Assembly: GCA_026874595.1 (NCBI GenBank)
Contig: CM049319.1
Location: forward strand, 4,680,601-4,744,600
DNA length: 64,000 bases
Source of the DNA: Sipunculus nudus
Lineage: Eukaryota > Annelida > Sipuncula > Golfingiida > Sipunculidae
Reading direction: 5' to 3'
Shown here: one piece after another, positions 48,900 to 61,077 of the stretch
Numbering within the stretch: position 1 is the stretch's first letter
How the letters are laid out: each line of letters opens with the position of its first letter
Position numbers and translations under genes: made by a program
The notes under the pieces: model-generated
What the model was told of the DNA's origin: nothing
Database searches by the model: none
The model's input: the letters and a program-made list of their open reading frames with translations, nothing else

Positions 48900-49227
48900 T
48901 AAAAATTATTGATTCAAAATGGCTTTCTTTTGACTTTATCTAATTTAATCCATATCTATATGTATGATACAGAAAATGCATATTTGCTAAAAAAAATTAA
49001 CGGAAACAGGATTTTATTAAAAAGCAGAAACTTCCTGGCCCCTTTTATGGTCTTTGGACTTTTACCAAGCCAAGCAGAATACTCAAGAATGAATACTCAT
49101 GTTTCTACAAAACTACCATGTAGCACCTTTAGTACAATAAGGTTTTTATTACCCTACATTTGACCATGAGAGGCTTGATGATGCATAATTTGTTGCAATT
49201 TACCTGTACGGAACAATTACTCTTTCC

Positions 49228-49690
49228 AAGCTAATTACATTCTACTTTAATTACATAAAGCAATTAATCTGAGACCTAGATCTAACCCAATTTAAGAGAC
49301 ATTCACAGGTAACAGACAGGTAACCCAATTTAAGAGACTTTAAAGGTAATAGATCTTGAAGAGCCTGGCAAACCTGATTGAGAAGCCCTTTTGGAAAAAA
49401 AACATATTGAAATAAGTAATTAAAAAAAAAAAATTTTTCAGTGTGATCAAACAATTCTTACTTTAATAACCAAAACTAATTATCTTAGATCTAGGTCTAA
49501 CCCAAAGGTGAGCCTGCACAGGTAGCTCACCTAAAAACAAATTCTAAAAGAGCATATATGTAGGACCATTACATAACTGAAAGCTGACATGAAAAGCTCT
49601 GTTTTTCCATATGTGATCATATAATTTCTACAGATCTTACACCTAGACATATAATCCATATAAAGAGAAATTCTGTCTCTGATCTTTAAA
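49228..49690 (+). repeat. Family H degenerate repeat, second locus
   Basis: The same blocks as at 37880-39290 appear: TTCTACTTTAATTAC and GACCTAGATCTAACCCAA (49231-49290), ATCAAACAATTCTTACTTTA and GATCTAGGTCTAACCCAAAG (49446-49510), and ATCATATAATTTCTAC (49616). A 35-base direct duplication (AACCCAATTTAAGAGAC at 49287 and 49322) lies inside. Confidence 0.5.
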
Positions 49691-49970
49691 AGAGATTTTA
49701 ATGAGAACAAATTTATAAGAACAGGCAAAGGAATAACTGTAATTATTATAAAATTAGCTGGAGATGAACAGAGTAGCAATATCACAGTATCTTGTAACAT
49801 TAATCAGGTTATTATATCATTGCAAGCCCCATCTATCTGCTTCAGAATACCATGATAGCTACATAACCTCTGGTTTAACAAGAAAAATACCAACCTCTAC
49901 TCTCTTTCTCTGTTGTTCAAGCATAAGAAGATGAATTGTACTTTGCTACTGAGACAAAAATAATCATTCA
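49691..49970. other. Short AT-rich spacer
   Basis: No gene or repeat is recognised. The minus-strand frame at 49531-49800 overlaps the family H repeat and looks incidental. Confidence 0.5.
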
Positions 49971-49986
49971 TATATAAATATATATT

Positions 49987-50046
<60 letters not shown>
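49971..50046. repeat. Compound (TA)n/(TG)n microsatellite
   Basis: A TATA stretch, about five TG units, then about 25 TA units. Confidence 0.95.
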
Positions 50047-50050
<4 letters not shown>

Positions 50051-50104
50051 TAGGTATATATGATATTTATGCATGGACTGTTGTATGATTACATCAAAAA
50101 ACTT

Positions 50105-50735
50105 TGCTGGCCTCAGTGTGGGGGTACTGACATCCAGTAATCAGAGGTACTGACATTTTTTTTTGCTGAGATTCTTGACATTACCTGGAACTAAGTGTAC
50201 CCAACTTTCCTGACACTATGGGCATTGATATTTCCTATAACTGGGAGTGCTTACATTTCCTGTCACTTAGAATACTGACATTTCTGTGGACCAAAGGGTA
50301 CTTATATTTACTGGCACTAAGGGTACTTACAATTCCTTCCACTGAGTTATAGTTTCTTGCACTATGGTATACTACCATTTCCTGGCACATAGGTGTAATG
50401 GCATTTTTTCACTGGGAGAACTGGCACTTTATAGCACTGAGATTACTGACATTTCTTTATACTGGGAGGACTGACATTTCCTGACACTAAGGGTTACTGA
50501 CATTTTTTGGCACTCAGAGAACTTACATTCAATGCCACCAAGAGTATTGAAATTTCCTGGCACTACCAGCACTGGCATTTCCTACCATGGAAGGTACTGA
50601 TATTTCTTGGTACTGGGGTACCGGCATTTCTTGTCTCTCTGAGGGACTGACATTTCCTAGCAAGGATGCTGGGGTTCTGAAGTTTCCTGGCCCTGAGGGG
50701 ACCTGGCATTTCCTGGAACTGAGGGGTTATTCAAT
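50105..50735 (+). repeat. Degenerate ~28-30 bp minisatellite
   Basis: About twenty diverged units have the theme ACTGACATTTCCTGGCACT plus GAGGG or AAGGG. Spacing is 26-31 bases and drifts, so no clean period can be set. No open frame persists through it except a short shadow at 50587-50772. Confidence 0.8.
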
Positions 50736-50996
50736 ATTTGTTATGTCCCATGTGAAGTTATCTTTCTCTTAAGATGAAAAGCATTAAATGTTCCTTCACT
50801 TTTAAGGATAAAAGGCAGACACCATGATTAAAAGGATATGATTCTCATATTAAGAAACCCTTTTGCAAGGAAAAAAAAAGACAACTGTCCAGATGTTGGT
50901 ACAGGCAGCTGAACCCAGAGGAACATTTGTTACATATTTATAATCTGAGATGATAGAGTAACCTACCTCCATCAACATTGTGGATTGCAGCCTCAT
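50736..50996. other. Spacer before the family F element
   Basis: Unique sequence; nothing is recognised. Confidence 0.5.
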
Positions 50997-51700
50997 AACT
51001 AGATGTGTCGGAACGACACGAATGCCCCCGCCTGTGACAAATTACAAACATTTGTTAAATTTTGTAAAATTTTTTAAGTTCAGGAGGTGTCGCATGGTCA
51101 AAAGTAGGTCAACAAGGGCAAAATGCAAACTCGATTTGTAAAGGGTCATTATCAAGCAACTCACCAAAAATCAGGCCATTATCTGCAGGCATTGTGGAAA
51201 AAAGTCCATACATGTGCATTTTACATAAAAATTTCTATCTTTCATGAAATTTTCTATGTTCAGGATCTGTCATATGGTCAAAAATAGGAGCCGTAAAATG
51301 GTCAAAAGTTGGTCCACTGGAAAGAAAAGCGAACTCATTCTGTAACTGGTCAGTATCTGCCCACACACGAAAAATCAGGCCAATATCTGCAGGCATTGTG
51401 AAAAAAGTCTGTACATGTGTATTTGTCATAAAAGTTTATATTTTTCATGAAATTTTCTAAGTTTAGGAGCCATAAAACGGTCAAAAGTAAGTCAACTGCA
51501 ATGAAACGCAAACTCGATCTGTAACTGGTCATTTTCTGCCCACACTCCAAAAATCATGCCAATATCTGCAGGCATTGCGAAGAAAAATCCGTACAACTGT
51601 TTGATTTTGGAATGACAGAATGATGGAAGGACGGAATGACGGAAGGACGGACATGGGTAAAACTATATGCCCCGGCCACTTTGTGGCGGGGGCATAAAAA
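50997..51700 (+). mobile_element. Family F HINE-like element (704 bp)
   Basis: It starts AACTAGATG. A perfect 5' hairpin lies at 51005-51019 (GTGTCG, loop GAA, CGACAC) and the subterminal sequence ATGCCCCCGCC at 51022-51032. The core is three units of about 180-205 bases (CAGGCATTG near 51186, 51390, 51570), containing GGTCAAAAGTAGGTCAAC but no GGTGGCGCCACC. The right end has a GGAAGGACGGAATGACGG microsatellite (about 51614-51652) and a hairpin at 51667-51695 (ATGCCCCGGCCAC, loop TTT, GTGGCGGGGGCAT, one mismatch). Its right arm GGCGGGGGCAT is the exact reverse complement of the left subterminal sequence. It ends TAAAAAT. This is the most compact and clearest example in the window. Confidence 0.8.
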
Positions 51701-52406
51701 TCCTCTAATGATGATCATATGTGTAGTACCTAATTACAGTCTGGGTGCAGGTAATTTCCAACTGCCATTATAGTATGAAATACTGGGAGTGCAGGCGATA
51801 TCACTTATTTCTGGTATTCATACACAATATTTATATCTGTGCTGATAGTCTTATAGTGATGACCCCCTGTACATAAATAACCCCAGACACAGGTTTTCAT
51901 AACATCATATTCTGCTCTGCTGACAATGATCAGTGGTATCCTGAGAGGAAGACCACCCTCCACGCTAAAGGACTAATTCCCCCGCTGGGAAATACATACA
52001 CCGACACAGACGCTATTCAATTTAACACCATGGGTTGCTGGCTGTCAAATTCGACATGAGAAATTCACTCTACCTAGATAAAACACCTGGAAATCGACTG
52101 GGGCAGGTCTGATAATGCTTGTTCGGACCTGTCTCAGACAAGCAAGATGAGTTGACTGGAGGCAACAAGAGAGGCTGGTTCTATGCTTCAGACAAGGCAG
52201 CTACAAAAGCAGTATCACACAGCACCTTAATAGGATTAAGCCACACTAAAAGCTCCTTAAACAAGAAAATGTAGTCTACAGAAATGTTAAGGTCAGAAAA
52301 GATAATTTGGGGAAGGAAAATTGTGACCAAAACCCAGGCAATCACGTGAGGAGACAGATGGAAAAAGCTGGTGACTGACTAATAGACAACCATAAAGATG
52401 GAGAGA
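51701..52406. other. Unique sequence, no gene recognised
   Basis: A moderately GC-rich patch at about 51940-52150 has no long open frame. Nothing else is recognised. Confidence 0.5.
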
Positions 52407-52629
52407 GCTGATGACCAATGAACCAAAGATTGACAAAGCTGATGACAGATGGACCAACAGATAGACAGAGCTGATGAGAGATGGATCAACAGATGGACAG
52501 AGTTGATGACAGATGGACCAACTCTTGGACAGAGCTGAGGACAGACGGACCAACAAATGGACAGAGCTGATGACAGATGGGCCAACAGATGGACAGAGCT
52601 GAAGCCTGCCTGGACTCAGGGGAGGTGAA
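52407..52629 (+). repeat. 32-bp minisatellite (7 units)
   Basis: GCTGATGA or variants start at 52407, 52438, 52470, 52502, 52534, 52566 and 52598, a period of 31-32 bases. The unit reads GCTGATGACAGATGGACCAA then CAGATGGACAGA. It keeps minus-strand frames open (HQLCPS-type peptides), which are not taken as coding. Confidence 0.9.
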
Positions 52630-54446
52630 AATGAAAGTAGAACCTTAATATCTACCCTTTAACTTACAATGTTACACTAATGACAACAACTTTCTGCCCC
52701 TAACATCAACAGAGAAGCATACCTAAGATGATATATCCTTCAAAAAACATGAATGATGAGCATCCATGTTAAGTCAGACAACATTTTGACCATATTCTCC
52801 CCAAATATCTTTGTCTAATCTTAGATTTTTAACTAACCTGCCAGTTTTGAACTGACAATATCCTTTGCCAGATGGCTCGCTGTGTACCTTGAACTCAGTC
52901 TTTGCTGATGTGAATCTATTTTTGGGAGACATTTTATCCTGGGCTCAGTAGCAGCTATAAACTTCAGGATCAACAGATAGACTGACAAAGGGAATACAAA
53001 CTGCTGAAAAATCATTTTACAACAACTTTATTTACTGCGGATTTGTATAGTATAATCCTCATAACATTCCTCATTATATACCCCTACCTAAAGAAATATA
53101 ACTGGAAATTTTTTTTTTAAATGTTTAAATCACATTTTTCTTTTCATTATTATCTGTGATATATAGTGTGATATATATGACACCCTTGGTGCTTATTAGT
53201 ATTAATAATTTCAAAAGATTAACAAACTTTTTTCTATCAAATTTTTCTTAACTTAATTATTGTTATAATATTTGACATATATATATTTCATACATGTATA
53301 AATGCCATTTCAATCTACAAATAGAATACAGGAAAATACTTCAGCTGCACACATTACAATGATGTCATTGACCTAGTCATGTAGTACAATGATGTACTAC
53401 GCTAATGCCAATGAACAAGTAATCAACTGGGAAAAACACACAGTTGATCTTATTACTGGAACCAATAAAAGGTAAATCAATCTGATATCAGAACTTAATT
53501 ATCTTTATCAAATGATACTATAATGGGTTACAACTGTTATCAATGTCCCCAGAAACAAAACAATGCAATATAAATAAGTTAAAAAATAATCACCAAATAC
53601 ACTATATGGTTGAATGAGATGCATTATCAGTGTTAAGTTAATGTGACACATTTTATAATGAAGCCATGTTAAAGTGTGCATGTGAGATAACAAATAAATA
53701 TCTCTCACCTGTAGTACAGCAGACTCCTAGCTATAGCAGAGCTTCACTAATGAGATCCCAGCCCACTGTCAGAACCTACCAGGAACTGACACCTCACAAA
53801 AACATCATAGATATCAAGTTCACGCAGCCAGCAGAGTTCAGATAGTTCACTTTCTTGACAAGTCTCATGACATGTAGGTGACTTTTCTATTTGACTGCAT
53901 TATTAATGCCCTGTCACCCACCTTGTGAATGCAACCATGCTTCAGATGTTTTGCTGATTCTGGGTGGTCAGCAGTGCTGCCATCTTCAGTGATAAACATG
54001 AACTACTTTTTATGGATTAGATAAATAATGCAGTACTTTCCTATTCAGGAAATTTAAAGTGCTTGGTCAAGAGGAATAGATAAAATTAACTGTAATGAAA
54101 TGACAGGTTTTGAAGCATAATTATGCAATTAACATAAATATAGAATCGTTTTGATCAGCTGTAACTCAAAAAATAATGCACCTTCAATACATTTAAGAGG
54201 CTCTCTCTCAACATTTATTGTTCAAGTAAATTATTTTTTTTAGTATTATCTATTTTCTTTATAATTGATAACTACATTTTTATTCAAAATCTTTTACCCA
54301 TGGCAATGAGAAGAGCTACCAAGTTGAAGAGAGCTGCAAATTTGACCTAAATCCAATAACCTGTGTTTATCTGATTAATGTGTGGTAAATGATTCAATAA
54401 TGACATGTGTGCACAAATATTTGTGATCTTTCCAGTGACATACAGT
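52630..54446. other. AT-rich sequence, no gene recognised
   Basis: A small hairpin GTAGTAC-AATGAT-GTACTAC lies at about 53381-53400. Otherwise this is AT-rich unique DNA. Confidence 0.5.
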
Positions 54447-54747
54447 AACAAGGGACCCATTGGTCACATCGCTCAGCTCAATTTTGGAAAATATTAGTAA
54501 TTGCAAAATATTTTTATTTCTTTTGGGTTTTCATGTATATTATCATTTGAAAAGCTATGAGAAAATGGCCCTGCTTAAATGAAACTCTGTAAATTATAAA
54601 ATAATGGACATGAGCTAAACCATTTAGTGATGCACCAAGGGAAAAAAATGGGCCAACGGTAAGTGTTATATAAAAGTAACATTTCATAAACAAATAATGT
54701 GTGAAGGTAATTAAGTTTTCAAAAGTTAAAAATATGGCCATATAAGT
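54447..54747 (+). mobile_element. Orphan A/D-type left terminus
   Basis: AACAAGGGACCCATTGGTCAC then CGCTCAGCTCA (54447-54480) is a slightly decayed A/D left end. About 270 AT-rich bases follow, then a second left end at 54748. No right end of its own is seen, so it is either truncated or was interrupted by the next element. Confidence 0.55.
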
Positions 54748-57697
54748 TAACAAGTGACCCATGGGTCATGACCCTCAGCTGACTGGGAGGAGATTTGCAA
54801 AAGGAAATTTTATCATCTGAATGGTAGTATATAACCATTCAACTGAAGCATCAAACAGATTAACCAACAGACTGAGATTGTGTCTGTATTAATATATCTC
54901 AAAAATAGAGAAAAAGTGCGTAAACTTTAAAAAAAATACAGGTGGCTCCACCAGTCTGCAGAAACTAATAAAAACACTTAATGGTCAATATCCATGCAAA
55001 GAAGCATGGTGGTCTCTGGATAAGTTGTTCAGATACTTCAGCTTTTGTGTCAAATCTTCCATTATTCTGAGGGATACTTTGAAGTCCTATAGCTTGAAGA
55101 ATATGGGAAACAGAGACCTAATTACAGGTTTTCACAGACGCTTTTCATGGGCATGACAAGAATGAAGATTCTAAGTCGAGTTGTTACAATTTGTACCCTG
55201 TTGACAGATAACCACATCTTTAAAAGTCTCCAAAATAGAGAAAATAATTCGTAAAAATTTGAAAAAAATAGAGGTGGCGCACCCAGTCTACCGAAACTGA
55301 TAGAATATGTCATGATCAATATGTATGCCAAAAATCATGAGCATCAGTGTTGTAGTTATTGAGATACTGGAGTTTTTGTATCCAATTTTTCATTATTTTG
55401 GGGGGGTATTTTGGAGCCATACAGCTTAATAGATATGGGTAACAGAGACCTAATTTCAGGTTTCCATGGATTTTATGGGTCTCCCTGTGTGTAAAGAATG
55501 AAGATTCTAGGTCCAGTTGTTATGATTTGTGCCATGTTAACAGATGTTCATTTCTTTAAAGGTCTCAAAAATAGAGAAAAAAATTCGAAAAAAAGCCCAA
55601 ACAAATACATGTGGTGCCACCAGGCTGCAGAAACTGATGAAACATCTCATGATCAATATCCATACAGACAATTATGGTGATCTCCGCATTAGTTGTTCAG
55701 ATATTTCAGCTTTTGTATCAAATTTTCCATTATTCTGAGCTGTAATTTGGAGTGCCATAGCTCAATGGATATTGGTAACAGAGACCTAATTTCAGGTTTC
55801 CATGGAGACTTTTCATAGGTCTTCCCGTGTGTCAAGAATGAAGATTCTAGGTCCAGTCCTTACATTTTGAACCCTGTTGACAGATAACTACATCCTTAAA
55901 GGTCTCAAAAATAGAGAAAAAAATTGTAAAAATTTGAAAAATACAGGTGGCGCCACCAGTCTGCAGAAACTGATGAAACATCTCATGATCAATATGTATG
56001 CCAAAAATCATGACCATCAGTGATGTAGTTAATCAGATATTGAAGTTTTTTTATGAAATTTTTTACTATTCTGGGAGGTACTTTGGGGTCCCAAAGCTCA
56101 AAGGATATGGGTAACAGAGACTTAATTTCTGGTTTCAATGGAGACTTTTCATAGGTCTCTCCGAATTTGAAGGATGAAGATTCTAGGTCCAGTCTTTACG
56201 ATTTGTGCCCTGTTAACAGATGTTCACATTTTTAAAGGTCTCAAAAATAGAGAAAACAATTCGTAAAAATTAAAAAAATTAAGGTGGCGCCACCAGTCTG
56301 CAGAAACTGATGAAACATCTCATGATCAATATGTATGCCAAAATCATGACTATCAGTGATGTAGTCAATCAGATATTGAAGTTTTTGTATGAAATTTTTC
56401 ACTATTCTGGGGGGTACTTTAGGGCCCCATAGCTCAATGGATATGGGTAACAGAGACCTAATTTCTGGTTTCCATGGAGACTTTTCATAGGCCTCTCAGA
56501 ATGTCAAGAATGAAGATTCTCGGTCCAGTCTTTTAAGATTTGTGCCCTGTTAACAGTTGTTCACATTTTAAAGGTCTCAAAAAAAGAGAAAACAATTTGT
56601 AAAAAATCAAAAAATACAGGTGGCGCCACCAGTCTGCAGAAACTGATGAAACATCTCATGATCAATATGTATGCCAAAAATCATGACATTCAGTGATGTA
56701 GTTAATCAGATATTGAAGTTTTTTTATGAAATTTTTTACTATTCTGGGGGGTACTATGGGGTCCCATAGCTTGAAGGATATGGGTAACAGAGACCTAATT
56801 TCAGGTTTCCATGGAGACTTTTTTATAGATCTCTCAGAATGTCAAGAATGAAGATTCTAGGTCCAGTCTTTACCATTTGTGCCCTGTTAACAGATGTTCA
56901 CATTTTTAAAGGTCTCAAAAATAGAGAAAACAATTTGTAAAAAATCGAAAAATACAGCTGGTGCCACCAGTCTGCAGAAACTGATGAAACATCTCATGAT
57001 CAATATGTATGCCAAAATCATGACCATCAGTGATGTATTTTATAAGATATTGAAGTTTTTGTATGAAATTTTTCACTATTCTGGGGCATACTTTGGGGCC
57101 CCATAGCTCAAAGAATATGGGTAACAGAGACCTAATTTCTGGTTTCCATGGAGACATTTTATAGGTCTCTCAGAATGTCAAGAATGAAGATTCTAGGTCT
57201 AGTCTTTACGATTTGTGCCCTGTTAATAGATGTCCATATTTTTAAAGGTATCAAAAATAGAGAAAAAAAATCGTAAAAAATCGAAAAATACAGGTGGCGC
57301 CACCAGTCTGCAGGAACTGATGGAACATCTCATGATCAATATGTATGCCAAAAATCATGACCATCAGTGATGTAGTTAATGAGATATTGAAGTTTTTGTA
57401 TGAAATTTTTCACTATTCTGGGGGGTACTTTGGGGCCCCATAGCTCGAAGGATATGGGTAACAGAGACCTTATTCCAGGTTTCCCAGGAGATTTTTCATG
57501 GACCTCTCTTATTCCAGGTTTCCCAGGAGATTTTTCATGGACCTCTCTAGATGTGAAGTAAGAAGATTCCAGGTCCAGTGGTTACGATTTGTGCCTTGTT
57601 AACGGACAGACGGCCGGATGGCCGGATGGCCGGACAGACGATGGACAAAAGAGTGATCGCTATAGCTCAGATGACTTACAGTCAGCTGAGCTAAAAA
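54748..57697 (+). mobile_element. Family D HINE-like element, copy 3 (8 units)
   Basis: The left end is AACAAGTGACCCATGGGTCA then CCTCAGCTGA (54748-54783), with the palindrome TGACCCATGGGTCA. There are eight units of about 336 bases (CTGCAGAAACTGATGA-type blocks at about 54956, 55290, 55626, 55961, 56297, 56633, 56972 and 57308), most with GGTGGCGCCACCAGTCTGCAG. A 39-bp tandem duplication (TTATTCCAGGTTTCCCAGGA block) lies at about 57470-57547. The right end has GGACAGACGGCCGGATGGCC (about 57603) and a hairpin at 57664-57692. The last units (from 56764) are duplicated downstream at 59427. Confidence 0.8.
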
Positions 57698-57949
57698 TTA
57701 ATCCCACAAAGTTTGACCAATATCCCTAATTTTTATACTAAGTTAACAGTGTTATTCACATCTAGGCTCTGCCATCTTTAAGAGATATGAATGAAATGCT
57801 ACAAAGTATTTAAATCTTTTTTAAATCTTGTCAGTTAGCACTTTCATTAGATCCTAATATTTCATCACATTTGAATATTAGGATTAAACCCTGAACATTT
57901 TGTTCTTTAAAAAAATCAAAATTGTCCCAAGTCTTGACAAAAAGAATTT

Positions 57950-58415
57950 ATTTAAAATTAAAATTATAAGATTCATCTTGTTTATTAGTCATGTATATTG
58001 AAGGGTTGGGGGGGGGGGGAGGGGTCTCTGTTGTTACTGCTCGTTGCTGAAAAAATGTTTATTATAAAATTCATCTAGTTCACAGTACAGTTCTGTCAAC
58101 AGAATGTGGTGTGGGTGGGGAGAAAAAGGCTCCCTGTGGTATTAACTGCAGACAGCCTGATCAAGCTAAGCTCAGTGGAGAGCGGGCTTGCCCTACAGTG
58201 ATGGGATTACATAACAACAGCCTGGGGAGCATAGAGAGCTGCACTGAATGACCTACAGTGGACTGCTTGACAATGTAAGGGAATACAACATGAGCCTCCA
58301 AAAAAATTCAATGACTAGCCTAATTTTGCAGCTTTTATTTTCAAATTTCAGATTGTAACAGATTAAATCCTTATGTGTACATGCTGTGAAAATTAAATCC
58401 ACAGTACTTACAGGA
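57950..58415 (+). repeat. Family A left half, first duplicated copy
   Basis: It contains AGATTCATCTTGTTTATTAG, a 12-base G run (about 57998), AACAGCCTGGGGAGCAT (about 58217) and the A core up to CAGTACTTACAGGAAAA, where a D-type left terminus begins. The rest of this A copy is not next to it because the duplication junction intervenes. Confidence 0.65.
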
Positions 58416-60361
58416 AAACAAGTGACCCATGGGTCATGGCGCTCAGCTGACTGGGAAGAGATTTGAAAAGGAAATTTTATCATCTGAATGGTAGTATATA
58501 ACCATTGAAATGAAGCATCAAACAGATTAACCAACAGGCTGAGATTGTGTCTGTATTAATATATCTCAAGAATAGAGAAAAAATGCGTAAAAAAATACAG
58601 GTGGCTCCACCAGTCTGCAGAAACTAATAAAAACACTTAATGGTCAATATCCACGCAAAGAAGCATGGTGGTCTCTGGATTAGTTGTTCAGATACTTCAG
58701 CTTTTGTATCAGATTTTCCATTATTCTGAGGGATACTTTTGGAGTTCTATAGCTTGAAGGATATGGGTAACAGAGACCTAATTTCTGGTTTCCATGGAGG
58801 CTTTTCATGGGCCTCCTTGCATGACAAGAATGAAGATTCTAGGTCCAGTTGTTACAATTTGTACCCTGTTGACAGATAACCACTTCTTTAAAGGTCTCCA
58901 AAATAGAGAAAATAATTCGTAAAAATTTGAAAAAAAAATAGAGGTGGCGCACCCAGTCTGCTGAAACTGATGGAACATGTCATTATCAATATGTATGACA
59001 AAAATCATGAGCATCAGTGTTGTAGTTATTGAGATACTGGAGTTTTTGTATCCAATTTTTCATTATTCTGGGGGGTACTTTGGAGCCAAACAGCTTAATA
59101 GATATGGGTAACAGAGACCTTATGTCAGGTTTCCATGGAGATTTTTCATGGGTCTCCCTGTGTGTAAAGAATGAAGATTCTAGGTCCAGTTGTTATGATT
59201 TGTGCCCTATTAACAGATGTTCATATCTTTAAAGGTTGCAAAAATAGAGAAAAAAATTCAAAAAAAGCCAGAACAAATACATGTGGTGTCACCAGGCTGC
59301 AGAAACTAATGAAACACTCCAGGACCTATATCCATACAAACAATTATGGTGATCTCTGCATTAGTTGTTCAGATACTTTAGCCTTTGTATCAAATTTTCC
59401 ATTATTCTGAGCTGTACTTTGGAGTGCCATAGCTTGAAGGATATGGGTAACAGAGACCTAATTTCAGGTTTCCATGGAGACTTTTTTATAGATCTCTCAG
59501 AATGTCAAGAATGAAGATTCTAGGTCCAGTCTTTACCATTTGTGCCCTGTTAACAGATGTTCACATTTTTAAAGGTCTCAAAAATAGAGAAAACAATTTG
59601 TAAAAAATCGAAAAATACAGCTGGTGCCACCAGTCTGCAGAAACTGATGAAACATCTCATGATCAATATGTATGCCAAAATCATGACCATCAGTGATGTA
59701 TTTTATAAGATATTGAAGTTTTTGTATGAAATTTTTCACTATTCTGGGGCATACTTTGGGGCCCCATAGCTCAAAGAATATGGGTAACAGAGACCTAATT
59801 TCTGGTTTCCATGGAGACATTTTATAGGTCTCTCAGAATGTCAAGAATGAAGATTCTAGGTCTAGTCTTTACGATTTGTGCCCTGTTAATAGATGTCCAC
59901 ATTTTTAAAGGTATCAAAAATAGAGAAAAAAAATCGTAAAAAATCGAAAAATACAGGTGGCGCCACCAGTCTGCAGGAACTGATGGAACATCTCATGATC
60001 AATATGTATGCCAAAAATCATGACCATCAGTGATGTAGTTAATGAGATATTGAAGTTTTTGTATGAAATTTTTCACTATTCTGGGGGGTACTTTGGGGCC
60101 CCATAGCTCGAAGGATATGGGTAACAGAGACCTTATTCCAGGTTTCCCAGGAGATTTTTCATGGACCTCTCTTATTCCAGGTTTCCCAGGAGATTTTTCA
60201 TGGACCTCTCTAGATGTGAAGTAAGAAGATTCCAGGTCCAGTGGTTACGATTTGTGCCTTGTTAACGGACAGACGGCCGGATGGCCGGATGGCCGGACAG
60301 ACGATGGACAAAAGAGTGATCGCTATAGCTCAGATGACTTACAGTCAGCTGAGCTAAAAAT
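58416..60361 (+). mobile_element. Family D HINE-like element, copy 4 (chimeric)
   Basis: The left end is AACAAGTGACCCATGGGTCA then TGGCGCTCAGCTGA (58416-58450). The part to 59426 matches copy 5, and the part from 59427 matches the end of copy 3, so it is a recombinant made by the tandem duplication. The right hairpin is at 60327-60355 after a GGACAGACGGCCGGATGGCC tract. Units keep the GGTGGCGCCACC theme except the first two (GGTGGCTCCACC and GGTGGCGCACCC). Confidence 0.8.
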
Positions 60362-60611
60362 TAATCCCACAAAGTTTGACCAATATCCCTAATTTTTATA
60401 CTAAGTTAACAGTGTTATTCACATCTAGGCTCTGCCATCTTTAAGAGATATGAATGAAATGCTACAAAGTATTTAAATCTTTTTTAAATCTTGTCAGTTA
60501 GCACTTTCATTAGATCCTAATATTTCATCACATTTGAATATTAGGATTAAACCCTGAACATTTTGTTCTTTAAAAAAATCAAAATTGTCCCAAGTCTTGA
60601 CAAAAAGAATT

Positions 60612-61077
60612 TATTTAAAATTAAAATTATAAGATTCATCTTGTTTATTAGTCATGTATATTGAAGGGTTGGGGGGGGGGGAGGGGTCTCTGTTGTTACT
60701 GCTCGTTGCTGAAAAAATGTTTATTATAAAATTCATCTAGTTCACAGTACAGTTCTGTCAACAGAATGTGGTGTGGGTGGGGAGAAAAAGGCTCCCTGTG
60801 GTATTAACTGCAGACAGCCTGATCAAGCTCAGCTCAGTGGAGAGCGGGCTTGCCCTACAGTGATGGGATTACATAACAACAGCCTGGGGAGCATAGAGAG
60901 CTGCACTGAATGACCTACAGTGGACTGCTTGACAATGTAAGGGAATACAACATGAGCCTCCAAAAAAATTCAATGACTAGCCTAATTTTGCAGCTTTTAT
61001 TTTCAAATTTCAGATTGTAACAGATTAAATCCTTATGTGTACATGCTGTGAAAATTAAATCCACAGTACTTACAGGA
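60612..61077 (+). repeat. Family A left half, second duplicated copy
   Basis: It is nearly identical to 57950-58415. It ends CAGTACTTACAGGAAAA directly before the family D left end. Its other half resumes at 62713 after that element. Confidence 0.7.

Noticed and set aside
52293-52585. Minus-strand frames with HQLCPS repeats.
   Set aside because: They are the translation of the 32-base minisatellite.
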